Assembly (NCBI GenBank): GCA_964561655.1
Contig: CAZLQG010000018.1
Span: 1 to 20,965 of the forward strand
Source: CAZLQG01 sp964561655
Lineage (GTDB): Bacteria > Patescibacteriota > Doudnabacteria > UBA920
Direction of reading: 5' to 3'
DNA length: 20,965 nt
Both the position numbers and the translations under genes were made by a program. Position 1 is the first letter of the stretch. Every line of letters begins with the position of its first letter. The notes below the pieces were generated by a model. That model was not told the DNA's origin, did not search any database, and saw nothing but the letters and a program-made list of their open reading frames with translations. Below are positions 6,504 through 15,170 of this stretch, one piece after another.

Positions 6504-9500
6504 ATGGCAGATGAACAAGATAATAGTGGGGTAGCCGTAGCTGAACCGGAGGATCAGGGTTACGAAGATCAAGGTCGCAAGGATGATCTAAGCGGAAAAA
6601 GCGGTGAAATTTTTAAAAAACCGAGGATAATTTTTCTCGGCAGGCCGTTTTTTGGCAGCTCTTCTATTTCTCGTGTTTCAGTTAACGGCAAGGATGTCCC
6701 TCAAAATGGCTTAATCAGGTTGAAGCCCGGAGATGAGGTTAATATTGCCGGCGGCGGTTTGGCGGGATTTTCCGAGTGGAAGTTTTTCCAAAAAGGCAAA
6801 ACCGGCAAACAGATCCCAAAGGCCATTGACCAGGACAAGAGCGTTGTTTTTAGAATACCGGATTGGGAGTTTTATTTTGGCCCTAAGGAGGGGGTATTAT
6901 TAGTTTTTTCAAAAAAAGGATCGGCTCAAATTTGGGGGGTGCCGGTTGCTTTTTATTTTGGCAAAGTAGAGTCAGAAGAAGGTAAAAAAGGCAAGGCCGA
7001 AGGTGGGAAGGAAGGAAAGGCAGCAGACGAAGCTGCGGGTGCTGCAGGAGGTGGGATGGGAGTCCTTACACAGGCAGTTGGCGATACCATTACCGGCGTG
7101 GTGTCTCCATTTATTCCGTATGCAGATAGAATCGCAAAAAGAAATGAATTAAAGGAAGCTCTAAAGTCGGGGGATAAGAAGAAAATTTCAAGTTTGACAA
7201 ATCAGCTGAAAGCTTCCGGTGATGTGGAAGGTCTACGCGAGGCGGCAAAAGTTTCCAGCAAAGAGCATGTTAAATTGATTAACAATGCAATTTATGAAGC
7301 CAGTCAGGCAAAAATCAGCACAGGCGAAACCGCGGTAAAGTTGGATGAGATTGCAACGTCAATTGATGTTACTGATGTTGACGTAGGCGGTGAAATTAGA
7401 GGAGAAGTGGAAACGGAGGCTACGGCTGATATTAGTGGGGAAGTTAGCGCAGAAATTCAGGCGGCCGATGAAGTTTCGGGCAGGGTGGAAGGGGAAGTTT
7501 TGGCAAGGCCGGGAGCAGCAGCTGCAGAGGCTAAAGTGGGAGATGCGGCGCGGGTGGAAGATCAGGTTTCGGCGGGGGTAGGAGGCCAGGCAGTAGGAGA
7601 GGAGGGGGAGATAAAGATAAAAAGAGAAGGTGTAATGTCCCAAATTCCCTTGCAGGCGCAAGGGAAAGCAGGAAGAGAGATAGGTGCTCAAGTCCGACAA
7701 GAGGCGGGAGCAGGAAAAGTTAGCGGAATTGCGGCAGGGGTTGATAAAGCCGGACTGGCTGCTGCTGGTGTTGCTACTGGAGCCGTGGAATCCCAGACCG
7801 CAGACAGGTTTGAGGTTCCCGGGGAAAGAAGGAAAGGTAAAGTGGAACTTGGCGCTGACAGTAAACCTGTTGGAGAGTCAAGAGCGGAAATTGAAGAACT
7901 GATGAAAGCTAAAGGCGTTGATGTCGGTAAAGTTCAGGCGGACGAAGTTACGGCTGCAGACACTCTTCGTGGGGATATTATCAGTCAGGCTTCTGGGAAG
8001 GCTTCGCAGGAACAACAGCCACCAGTTCAAAAAAAGCGGGCAGCGGGAGCAGGTATTGGCGGGGAGGCGGATTTGGCGGAGGAAGAGGAGCCCGAAAAAG
8101 AGCCCGAAGGAAAACAGAAAGCTGAGGTGAAGCAGGAAAGGTCTTCAGAAGCCGGAGGGGAGGGGTTTGAGCCTCAACTGGAAGAGTTAAAGAAGCGTGA
8201 TAAGGATTTGCGGCGGGCTATTCCTTCGGTGGTAGTTGCTGGAGGCGGAAAAGAAGAAGAGGGAGAAAAGCCTGAAGAAGAACCGGTGGCGGAGGGAAAG
8301 CAGGAACCATCCAAGAAAGAGCCAGAAGTTAAACAAAAACTGGGGCCTTTTTTGGGCGCAAAACATCGCCCGCAAGCTGCAATTGATTCAGTTGGCCCAA
8401 AAGGGCAAGCTCCAGGTTTAGGTTCAAAGATGCCAGAAGGTGGGCCTGTGCCGCCTGCTCCCGGGGACGCGAAACCGCAGGCGGAAGCTCCTATTGGCCC
8501 GCCTTTGAGTTCCGAGGAGCTGGCGAAGAAAGCTCCAGGAGAGAAAGGCGAAGGACCAAAGAAACCGGGAGATGGTTTAGGCAAGACCGATTACGATCAT
8601 TTATTGCCAGAACAGCAGAAAAGGGATTTGGAAGCCTCTAGGCAGAAAGATTGGCAGTTAACTGAGTCACAAAAGGCAAAAATTGAAGAAGAAAGGGCAA
8701 AACAAGTAGCCAAAAAGGCAAGTATGGCTATGAATAAGGCGTTGACCCAAGCGGCTTATTGGGTCTGGGGTTCAGCTATACCCAGCTTTGGATTGTCGGT
8801 TTTATTGGGAGCCATAGTTGGCGATTTCTTATGGGCTTTTAAGAACTGGCTGATAGAAAAGTTTTTGAACCCTCTGCTTAAAACAGAAAAGTTGAAAAGC
8901 ATGGCCAAGGAAATCGCCAAGGACATAAAATTCAGCGTTCAAGTCAAGTTGCATATTGTAGCGATGAATTTAGTTGTGGTGTTAATTATTGGGCTAATAG
9001 TACTTTTGTTTTACGGAATTATTTGGTGGGCCTGCCAGGACTGGGGAGGGAGGGGAGTTTTATATTTAACCGGTTATGATGATGTTTGCGAGTATATAGA
9101 TAGCAATAGTTTCGGTTTCGGCGGGGGAGATTCCGGTGGAGGCGGCACTAGCGACAGTTGGGGCAGTGGTACTGGTAAATGTAGCCCGGCGCTTTCAGGA
9201 GTCGCTTCGGTCGCCAGCTTGGCCGGTACTTGTTTTGGCTCAAATGCCTACCAGGCTTCTTCAATCGCTTTTGCGGAAAGCGGAGGAGACCCTTCCAGAT
9301 CCAGTGGTGTGGATAAATGTCAACCGGGCGGAGAAGCGGTTTCTTGGGGTTTGTTTCAAATAAACATCAGCGCGCATAAGATAGGCAATTTAGATTGTCC
9401 TGCGGCATTTGATAAAATGTATACGGGAAGCAATCATAGTTGCAAAATAGTTAATCAAAGTTTGTATAACCAGTGCGTCCAGGTGGCGACTAATGCTCAA

Positions 9501-9584
9501 GCCAATATCCAATTGGCCTGCCAAATTTCGGGCAATGGCTCTAACTGGTCCGCTTGGGGAGCAAATCAAAAGTGTGGGTTTTAA
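6504..9584 (+). CDS. Large membrane protein with C-terminal lysozyme-like (lytic transglycosylase) domain
   Basis: This 1026-residue protein appears to fuse a VirB6-like membrane anchor to a VirB1-like wall hydrolase. Residues about 30-155 are a beta-rich domain (RIIFLGRPFFGSSSISRVSV; then WGVPVAFYFG) of unknown type. Residues about 155-750 are low-complexity, rich in Glu, Ala, Gly, Lys and Pro, with loose GEV-type repeats near 295-345. Two hydrophobic helices follow at about 752-781 and 820-844. The C-terminal part, about 845-1026, has a Gly/Ser linker, then AFAESGGDPS with the likely catalytic Glu925 and WGLFQIN at 948-954, the signature pair of the SLT/lysozyme fold. Ten cysteines follow the last membrane helix, which suggests disulphides outside the cytoplasm. 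It would locally open peptidoglycan for the secretion apparatus. The start at ATG 6504 lacks a Shine-Dalgarno. Confidence 0.85.
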   Translation: MADEQDNSGVAVAEPEDQGYEDQGRKDDLSGKSGEIFKKPRIIFLGRPFFGSSSISRVSVNGKDVPQNGLIRLKPGDEVNIAGGGLAGFSEWKFFQKGKTGKQIPKAIDQDKSVVFRIPDWEFYFGPKEGVLLVFSKKGSAQIWGVPVAFYFGKVESEEGKKGKAEGGKEGKAADEAAGAAGGGMGVLTQAVGDTITGVVSPFIPYADRIAKRNELKEALKSGDKKKISSLTNQLKASGDVEGLREAAKVSSKEHVKLINNAIYEASQAKISTGETAVKLDEIATSIDVTDVDVGGEIRGEVETEATADISGEVSAEIQAADEVSGRVEGEVLARPGAAAAEAKVGDAARVEDQVSAGVGGQAVGEEGEIKIKREGVMSQIPLQAQGKAGREIGAQVRQEAGAGKVSGIAAGVDKAGLAAAGVATGAVESQTADRFEVPGERRKGKVELGADSKPVGESRAEIEELMKAKGVDVGKVQADEVTAADTLRGDIISQASGKASQEQQPPVQKKRAAGAGIGGEADLAEEEEPEKEPEGKQKAEVKQERSSEAGGEGFEPQLEELKKRDKDLRRAIPSVVVAGGGKEEEGEKPEEEPVAEGKQEPSKKEPEVKQKLGPFLGAKHRPQAAIDSVGPKGQAPGLGSKMPEGGPVPPAPGDAKPQAEAPIGPPLSSEELAKKAPGEKGEGPKKPGDGLGKTDYDHLLPEQQKRDLEASRQKDWQLTESQKAKIEEERAKQVAKKASMAMNKALTQAAYWVWGSAIPSFGLSVLLGAIVGDFLWAFKNWLIEKFLNPLLKTEKLKSMAKEIAKDIKFSVQVKLHIVAMNLVVVLIIGLIVLLFYGIIWWACQDWGGRGVLYLTGYDDVCEYIDSNSFGFGGGDSGGGGTSDSWGSGTGKCSPALSGVASVASLAGTCFGSNAYQASSIAFAESGGDPSRSSGVDKCQPGGEAVSWGLFQINISAHKIGNLDCPAAFDKMYTGSNHSCKIVNQSLYNQCVQVATNAQANIQLACQISGNGSNWSAWGANQKCGF

Positions 9585-9600
9585 AATTAATTTCTAAGCA

Positions 9601-10056
9601 ATGAAAAGACTTTTAAAAATTTTAGTGGTTTTGATAGTAGTTGTTTTATTTAGTTACAGCTTGCTTAAAATTTTTCAAGGAGGCGGCGATGTTGGCCAAG
9701 GTTCGGTTCCTTCAGGCGATACGATAGAAGTCCCCGCGCTTTCAGGAACAATAAAAGTAAAAGATTTTACAGAAAATCCTTTAAGCCAGACCGTAGATAT
9801 TTTAACTTTAGCTGAAACCGCTGATTACAAAATAGTCTATTTTAAGGCTGACCAAAGTTTTTTGATTAATTTGTTTTCTCAGCCGCTTTTAGAGGCCAGG
9901 GACGAGGCGCAGAAAGTGTTTTTGGAGAAGTTAGGGATTGAGACAGCTGAAGCCTGCAGACTAAATATAACCGTTGCAGTGCCTTATGATATCAGCCCCG
10001 AGTTTTCAGGCAGAAATTTGGGATTAGGTTTTTGCCTGCAGGGAGAGGAACTTTAG
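9601..10056 (+). CDS. Hypothetical membrane-anchored small protein
   Basis: This 151-residue protein starts MKRLLKILVVLIVVVLFSY, a single N-terminal membrane anchor or uncleaved signal (residues 4-22). A Gly-rich hinge follows and then a folded domain of about 110 residues. That domain contains two cysteines (EACRLN and GLGFCLQ), which could pair outside the membrane. It has no family that I recognise. It begins 16 bases after the transglycosylase fusion and is probably cotranscribed with it, so an envelope-side accessory of the secretion machine is a reasonable guess. There is no recognisable Shine-Dalgarno before ATG 9601. Confidence 0.75.
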   Translation: MKRLLKILVVLIVVVLFSYSLLKIFQGGGDVGQGSVPSGDTIEVPALSGTIKVKDFTENPLSQTVDILTLAETADYKIVYFKADQSFLINLFSQPLLEARDEAQKVFLEKLGIETAEACRLNITVAVPYDISPEFSGRNLGLGFCLQGEEL

Positions 10057-10061
10057 CCTGT

Positions 10062-10090
10062 TTGTTGAAAGTTGTTTGATATTGTATAAT
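10062..10090 (+). promoter_or_regulatory. Candidate promoter for the beta-propeller gene
   Basis: TTGTTG at 10062-10067 and a perfect TATAAT at 10085-10090 are 17 bases apart. Transcription would start near 10097 and give a leader of about 160 bases. In that leader I see only a weak GTATAA/TTATAC hairpin near 10185-10208 and a good ribosome site, GGAGAG, at 10249-10254. Confidence 0.45.
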
Positions 10091-10257
10091 AAATAAAGAA
10101 TACTTTTGAGAAATTTAAAGAAATAAAAACAGTATGACCCAGTAGAACTTCTTTGCATGCCTTTGGTTTTTTAGAACAAGGAATGTATAAGTTTTATGAG
10201 GGTTATACAAATATTGATAATTATTAAGCTTTGCGACCTGCTTAAGGCGGAGAGCAA

Positions 10258-11463
10258 ATGCAAAGAAAATCTACTGGGATGAACAAAAAAGCCATAGCCA
10301 TACTTGGAGCAATATTTATTTTAATAGTCGGAACATTAGGGTTTTTGATATATTCCAAATATTCAGGTGGTGGCCAAGCAGACAAGGGGGATATTGTGGT
10401 AGGAGACCTGCCTGCAAACCAGGACGGCAGTAGCGAGCCGATAGATTTTACCGATAATACCGACGGTAGCAATCAACAGAACCAGACAGATAATCAAGCT
10501 CAAAATCTAAATGGTTTTGTACAATTGTCTGACGAGTTTGTTATTTCGCCGATACTGTTTTTTAATGGCAGAGGAATTACTTATTTTGACCAGTCCGGCA
10601 AGCTGTTTCAGGCGGATTTGGTGGAAAACTCCGGCAATTTAGAGTTAACAAGGGTGAGAGAACTGGTAGAAGTACCTTATAAGTCAGGCATTACAAGGAT
10701 TTTATGGCCTAAGCAGGGAAACAGATTTCTCGCCGAAATCCAGAATTTTGGCGAGAAAAGTTGGACCTTTTACAACGGAGATTTGGCTGTGTATGCCGAT
10801 TTGCCTGAGCAGGTTTTTTCTCTGGACTGGATGCCGGGGGGTAATAAAATTGTATATGTCTGGGTGGAAGACGGCAAAGCCACGTTAAATTTAAGTGATC
10901 CTGATACCAGCAACTGGCAGGAGATTTCAGAGATGTGGGAATTGGATAACAATATTAGTGTTTCTCCGGACGGCGAAAATATTTTATATTACCGAACGAC
11001 TAATGCCGGCACTACGAACTCTATTAATCTCACAAATTTGCAGGGCACGATGTGGAAAAGTCTGGTTAAAGACGGTTTTAATTACGGAGTAAAGTGGAGT
11101 CCTGACGGAAAGAAATTTTTATTCGGCAAGAGAGATACAACGGACGGGAGCCTGAATTTGTGGGTCCATAATGTTAACACCGGCGAGGTGAACAGTTTAA
11201 ACATTTTAAGCAGTGTAGATAAAGCGGCATGGGATCCGGATAGCCATACGGTATATGCAGCCGGGTTTGCGAACTCTGCAGGCGCGTCTTCTGATTCGGA
11301 AAAAATTTACAAAATAGATTCATTAAATTTCAGCCAAAAGGAGTATGATCCTGGCAGTCTATCTGTTGACGCAAGCGATTTGTTTTTAAGCAGCGCGGCC
11401 GATAAACTTTTCTTTAAAAATAATTATGACGGAAGTTTATATTATCTGGACCTAACGCAATAG
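10258..11463 (+). CDS. Membrane-anchored TolB/PD40-like beta-propeller protein
   Basis: The 401-residue protein has an N-terminal membrane helix (about 12-34, AIAILGAIFILIVGTLGFLI). A Gly/Asn/Asp/Gln-rich linker to about residue 85 follows, then a beta-propeller-like domain. Propeller blades are seen from repeated PD40-type motifs: SVSPDGENILYY near 234, KWSPDGKKFLFG near 279 and AWDPDSHTVYAAG near 323. TolB-like propellers bind partner proteins or ligands, and the topology puts this one outside the cytoplasm. GGAGAG, 3 bases before ATG 10258, supports this start; ATG 10279 is an in-frame alternative that would shorten the N-terminus by seven residues. It has its own promoter candidate and is closed by a strong terminator. 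No catalytic motif is visible, and its role in the cluster is unknown. Confidence 0.8.
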   Translation: MQRKSTGMNKKAIAILGAIFILIVGTLGFLIYSKYSGGGQADKGDIVVGDLPANQDGSSEPIDFTDNTDGSNQQNQTDNQAQNLNGFVQLSDEFVISPILFFNGRGITYFDQSGKLFQADLVENSGNLELTRVRELVEVPYKSGITRILWPKQGNRFLAEIQNFGEKSWTFYNGDLAVYADLPEQVFSLDWMPGGNKIVYVWVEDGKATLNLSDPDTSNWQEISEMWELDNNISVSPDGENILYYRTTNAGTTNSINLTNLQGTMWKSLVKDGFNYGVKWSPDGKKFLFGKRDTTDGSLNLWVHNVNTGEVNSLNILSSVDKAAWDPDSHTVYAAGFANSAGASSDSEKIYKIDSLNFSQKEYDPGSLSVDASDLFLSSAADKLFFKNNYDGSLYYLDLTQ

Positions 11464-11490
11464 TAAGCGTAGAGCTAGAAGCAAAAAACG

Positions 11491-11540
11491 AAAAACCACA
11501 GCGTAAATCCCAAAGTTTTTAGCTTTGCGTTGTGGTTTTA
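11491..11540 (+). terminator. Intrinsic terminator after the secretion-type cluster
   Basis: AAAACCACAGCGTAAA at 11492-11507 pairs with TTTGCGTTGTGGTTTT at 11524-11539 (16 pairs, two of them G-T). The stem has A-rich and T-rich ends, so it could work in both directions. A duplicated TTTACATTTTTAAG follows. Confidence 0.7.
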
Positions 11541-11571
11541 CATTTTTAAGTTTACATTTTTAAGTTTTTTT

Positions 11572-12909
11572 ATGGCCAAGTCCCAAACTATATTTATTTG
11601 TTCTAATTGTCAATATCAATCGCCGAAATGGCAGGGAAAGTGTCCTTCCTGCGGCGAGTGGGATGTTTTGGAACAGTCGGGAATCCAAATTTCCAGGCCG
11701 GGATCAAGACGAAAAATGTCTAAAATTCCTCAGCCTGTCAATCTATCTTCTTTAGACGAGGGGCAAAAGCCTAGAATAAAAACCGGAATCGGAGAGCTCG
11801 ATGAAGTAATTAGGGGTGGAATTGTGCCCGGTTCGTTGGTGCTTTTAGGAGGAGATCCGGGGATTGGCAAGTCGACTTTGGCATTGCAGATTTCCATGAA
11901 TTTAGAAAAGAACGTGCTTTATATTTCCGGGGAAGAGTCTGCCAGCCAAATAAAGATGCGGGCCGGCAGGATTTCCGAAAACCACAATTTCGAGGTTTTG
12001 GCGGAAACTGAACTGGAAACAATCTTAGCGTTAGTTGAAAGCAAGGCCCCCGAGGTTGCAATAATTGATTCCATTCAGACTATGTATTCGGAAAACGCCT
12101 CCGGAGTTGCCGGCGGAGTGGCTCAGGTTACCAATGCCGTGCAGAACATAATGCGCTTGGCGAAGCAAAGGCATATAGCGTTTTTATTAATTGGACATGT
12201 TACCAAAGAGGGCTACTTGGCCGGGCCTAAAACTTTGGAGCATATGGTGGATACGGTTTTGTATTTGGAAGGGGAGCGGTTTGCTAATTTAAGGATTCTA
12301 CGCTGCGTGAAAAACCGTTTCGGCACCACTAATGAAGTCGGGGTTTTTGAAATGGGCGGGCGGGGAATGACGGAAGTTAAAAATCCTTCCCAGCTTTTTT
12401 TGGGAGAAGATTCCATAAAAGCTTCGGGTAATGTAATTACAAGCATTGTAGAAGGCAGCCGGGCATTACTTTTGGAAATACAGGCGCTTACATCCGTAAG
12501 CAATTTTGGCTATCCGAAGCGTACTACCACGGGATATGACAATAACCGCCTGCAGCTTTTAACCGCGATCCTGTCCAAACGGGCGAATGCGAATCTGTCC
12601 AATCAGGATATTTACATTAACGTAGTCGGCGGCATTAAAATTGACGACCCTTCTGCAGATTTAGCCGTGGCTTTAGCTATTATTTCCAGCCTTAAGGACA
12701 TTGTAATTGAAGATACGGTGGTCATGGGCGAACTTGGGCTTTCAGGTGAGATGCGGTTTGTTCCGAATTTAGAAAAGAGGATTAAAGAAGCGGAAAAGCT
12801 CGGTTTTAAGAAAGTAATCTGCCCAAGAGTAAAACCGTCTGTAAAATCTAGAATAAAAATTATTACGGTAAAGACATTACAGGAAGCTATTACCGGAATT
12901 AATGAATAA
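11572..12909 (+). CDS. radA: DNA repair and recombination protein RadA
   Basis: RadA is a RecA-related, DnaB-type helicase that drives branch migration during homologous recombination. All parts are present in 445 residues. An N-terminal C4 zinc finger uses Cys10, Cys13, Cys24 and Cys27. The ATPase core has Walker A GDPGIGKST with Lys100 and the RadA-specific KNRFG motif at 247-251. A Lon-protease-like C-terminal domain follows (GGIKIDDPSADLAVALAI). I chose ATG 11572 because MAKSQTIFICSNC is the family start; an in-frame TTG at 11530 would add 14 hydrophobic residues and overlap the terminator stem. The ATG is preceded by a T-run with no Shine-Dalgarno. The gene converges with recG, and a second copy of its last codons lies downstream (see 12971-13009). 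Confidence 0.96.
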   Translation: MAKSQTIFICSNCQYQSPKWQGKCPSCGEWDVLEQSGIQISRPGSRRKMSKIPQPVNLSSLDEGQKPRIKTGIGELDEVIRGGIVPGSLVLLGGDPGIGKSTLALQISMNLEKNVLYISGEESASQIKMRAGRISENHNFEVLAETELETILALVESKAPEVAIIDSIQTMYSENASGVAGGVAQVTNAVQNIMRLAKQRHIAFLLIGHVTKEGYLAGPKTLEHMVDTVLYLEGERFANLRILRCVKNRFGTTNEVGVFEMGGRGMTEVKNPSQLFLGEDSIKASGNVITSIVEGSRALLLEIQALTSVSNFGYPKRTTTGYDNNRLQLLTAILSKRANANLSNQDIYINVVGGIKIDDPSADLAVALAIISSLKDIVIEDTVVMGELGLSGEMRFVPNLEKRIKEAEKLGFKKVICPRVKPSVKSRIKIITVKTLQEAITGINE

Positions 12910-12944
12910 AATTAGTATATTAACTTTGCATGTTTAGTAGAATC

Positions 12945-12964
12945 CCTGCCTGCCGGCAGGCAGG
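12945..12964. repeat. Perfect 20-base GC-rich palindrome
   Basis: CCTGCCTGCC is followed directly by its own complement. It lies between the converging radA and recG genes in otherwise AT-rich DNA. There is no T-run, so terminator activity is doubtful. It looks like a dispersed palindromic repeat unit. Confidence 0.7.
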
Positions 12965-12970
12965 CTACAA

Positions 12971-13009
12971 GTAAAAACTTTGCAGGAAGCAGTTGCTGTT
13001 TTGAAATGA
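12971..13009 (+). pseudogene. Remnant resembling the 3' end of radA
   Basis: Reading from 12971 gives VKTLQEAVAVLK and a TGA stop. The true radA end at 12868 reads VKTLQEAITGINE. The seven shared residues and the identical distance-to-stop pattern suggest a second, diverged copy of the gene's tail. It is separated from radA by about 60 bases that include the palindrome at 12945-12964. The offset between the copies, 103 bases, is not a multiple of three. Confidence 0.5.
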
Positions 13010-13013
13010 TCAG

Positions 13014-15068
13014 TTATTCAAAATGTACTAATTTATGCTTGATTTTTTCTTGAAGCAAGGGAAATGCTTTTAAGTTTAAATTGTCTTTCAACAGATTTTG
13101 GGCTTCTTTTCGGGCAATGGGGATTTGGGAAGTGTATCTGGTGTCAAAATATTTAAAATTCCAACCGGACTGGGCTTCCCCGAAGATTTCGCCAAAACCT
13201 CTTTGTTTTAAATCCAGCTCCGCAAGTTCAAAACCGTCCTGGGTCCTGGTAAATTCTTCCAGGCGTTTTTTAGTTTCCAAGGTTTCGTTGTTCGAAAATA
13301 AAAGGCAATAAGATTGATGCTCGGCTCTCCCGACACGCCCGCGGAACTGATGAAGCTGTGAAAGGCCGAACCGTTCTGTTCCTTCTATTACCATTACAGA
13401 AGCGTTGGGTATGTCCATCCCGACTTCCACCACGGAAGTAGAGACCAGAATCTGAATTTTGTTTTGCAAAAATTCATTCATTACTTTTTCTTTTTCTGTG
13501 CCTTTGAGTCTGCCGTGCATCAGGCCGATTTCAAATTGGGGGAAAATCTTTTTTAGATTTTCTTGCTCTTTTTTAGCAGATTTTACTCCCAGTTTGTCGC
13601 TTTCCTCAATCAGAGGCGTGATCACAAAAATTTGTCTGCCGTTTTGAATTTGTCTTGATATAAATTCATAAGCTTTGGCTCTGCTATCATTACTGGCTAG
13701 TTTGGTGACAATCGGCTTTCTTCCCAGGGGCTTGGTTTTTATTTGCGAAATATCCAGTTCACCGTAAAAAGCCAGCTGGAGAGTCCGTGGAATCGGAGTG
13801 GCGGTCAAAGACAAAAGATGGGGAATCTTATTCGACTGTTTAATTAAATGGGAGCGCTGTTTTACGCCCCAGCGATGCTGTTCGTCAACAATAGCCAGGG
13901 CAAGGTTTTTAAATTTTATTTGTTTTTGGATTAAAGCGTGGGTGCCTATAAACAGCCCCGGCATTCCTTCGGCAATCAATTCTTGCAGATGTTTTTTCGA
14001 CTTTTCCTTTTTATTAAGAATTGAAAAATTGTTGGTTAAAAGCGTGCAGCGGGTATTAAAATTAGGCGAAAGATTTTGAAGCAGTTTTTGGCAGGTGTCA
14101 AAATGCTGTTTGGCCAAAATTTCGGTTGGAGCAAGAAAAGCGACTTGGTATCCTTTTGACATCGTTTGCAGCGCGGCTATAAGCGCTACCAAAGTCTTGC
14201 CGCTGCCTACATCGCCCTCTAGCAGGCGGTTCATGGGGGTTGGTTTTCTAAGATCCTGCAAGATCTGCCAAGTGGTTTTTTTTTGGTCATCAGTAAGTTT
14301 AAAGGGCAAAAGGCCGGTGAATTGTTTTATTAGGTTTTGATCAAACGGGATTTTATAAGCCTGCTTGGACATAAGTTCCAGTTTGTATTTTTGCGCTGCC
14401 AGTTGGTTTATAAAAATTTCCTCAAAAGCAAGCCGTTTTTTTGCTTTTTCTATTTGTTCCTGATTTTCCGGAAAATGAGAAAATTTGACAGTTTGTAAGA
14501 TGTTTAAGAGTTGGTTATTTTTTAGTATTGGCGTTGGTAAAATATCGGTAATTTCATCGGCAAGCGGCAGAACTTGGGCCATGAGGTTCCTGAGGGTTCT
14601 GGGATAGAGTTTTGCGGTCAAGTGGTAGACCGGGACCAATCTTGATGTATGGACGGGGAAGTCGCTTGCTTTTTCATAAATTGGATTAACCAGCTGGAGA
14701 ACGTTTTTATAGTATTCGGGAATTCCGGCCAAAAATAATTCATCGCCAGTTTTTAAACTTTTAGCTAAATAAGCTTGGTTAAACCAAACGATCTTAATTG
14801 AGCCGGTATCGTCGGAGATAATTGCTTCAGCAAGCGACATTCTACCCTTAAAAGAAAAGCGGCTACTGATACTTTTAATTTTTCCTTTTAGGCTTACATT
14901 TTCGTTCGGTTTTAATTCTTTTATTTTTTTTGTCTGGCTGAAGTCTAAATATCTGAAAGGAAAATAAAAAAGCAAGTCCTGGACTGTTTCTATTCCAAGC
15001 TTTTTTAAAGCCGCAACTTGCGGCTTGGTAATTTTTTGGATTTGATCAATTGGAGTATCGGTAGTCAT
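13014..15068 (-). CDS. recG: ATP-dependent DNA helicase RecG
   Basis: RecG is a monomeric superfamily-2 helicase that reverses stalled replication forks and processes branched DNA. The 684-residue length matches the family (about 690). The N-terminal wedge domain contains an OB fold (SLKGKIKSISSRFSFKGR). The helicase core has Walker A GDVGSGKT near 286-293, the DEQH box (VDEQHRWG) near 394, LTATPIPRTL, and the C-terminal helicase motif QFRGRVGRAEHQSYCLLF. The tail ends LVHFE. The ATG at 15068 has no clear Shine-Dalgarno. The gene is transcribed away from the tRNA cluster, and its upstream 100 bases are filled with small hairpins. It faces radA tail to tail, which pairs two recombination helicases, though they are on opposite strands. 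Confidence 0.97.
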   Translation of the reverse strand: MTTDTPIDQIQKITKPQVAALKKLGIETVQDLLFYFPFRYLDFSQTKKIKELKPNENVSLKGKIKSISSRFSFKGRMSLAEAIISDDTGSIKIVWFNQAYLAKSLKTGDELFLAGIPEYYKNVLQLVNPIYEKASDFPVHTSRLVPVYHLTAKLYPRTLRNLMAQVLPLADEITDILPTPILKNNQLLNILQTVKFSHFPENQEQIEKAKKRLAFEEIFINQLAAQKYKLELMSKQAYKIPFDQNLIKQFTGLLPFKLTDDQKKTTWQILQDLRKPTPMNRLLEGDVGSGKTLVALIAALQTMSKGYQVAFLAPTEILAKQHFDTCQKLLQNLSPNFNTRCTLLTNNFSILNKKEKSKKHLQELIAEGMPGLFIGTHALIQKQIKFKNLALAIVDEQHRWGVKQRSHLIKQSNKIPHLLSLTATPIPRTLQLAFYGELDISQIKTKPLGRKPIVTKLASNDSRAKAYEFISRQIQNGRQIFVITPLIEESDKLGVKSAKKEQENLKKIFPQFEIGLMHGRLKGTEKEKVMNEFLQNKIQILVSTSVVEVGMDIPNASVMVIEGTERFGLSQLHQFRGRVGRAEHQSYCLLFSNNETLETKKRLEEFTRTQDGFELAELDLKQRGFGEIFGEAQSGWNFKYFDTRYTSQIPIARKEAQNLLKDNLNLKAFPLLQEKIKHKLVHFE

Positions 15069-15087
15069 ACAGGATTAGCCCTACTTC

Positions 15088-15108
15088 GCCCTTCGGGCTT
15101 CGAAGGGC
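15088..15108. repeat. Hairpin repeat upstream of recG
   Basis: GCCCTTCG at 15088-15095 pairs with CGAAGGGC at 15101-15108 across a 5-base loop. No T-run follows on either strand. It belongs with the next palindrome at 15140-15170, which uses related CTTCG/CGAAG words. Confidence 0.6.
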
Positions 15109-15139
15109 ACTTCCTCGCTCTCTAGATACTGGATGTTTG

Positions 15140-15170
15140 CACTTCGTAGCTCCGAAGGAGCGAAGAAGTG
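15140..15170. repeat. Hairpin repeat next to the tRNA 3' end
   Basis: CACTTC at 15140-15145 pairs with GAAGTG at 15165-15170, and GCTCC at 15149-15153 pairs with GGAGC at 15157-15161, loop GAA. On the minus strand it begins right at the CCA end of the tRNA-Trp 3' fragment, so it could help 3' processing or termination, or be an inserted repeat. Confidence 0.55.

Noticed and set aside
7359..8584. Several ORFs in other frames of the 1026-residue gene
   Set aside because: Long frames arise from the Glu/Ala/Gly/Lys-rich codon bias of the linker; the peptides show only shadow composition.
11530..11571. TTG start for radA with a hydrophobic N-terminal extension
   Set aside because: It overlaps the terminator stem and RadA proteins start just before the zinc finger.
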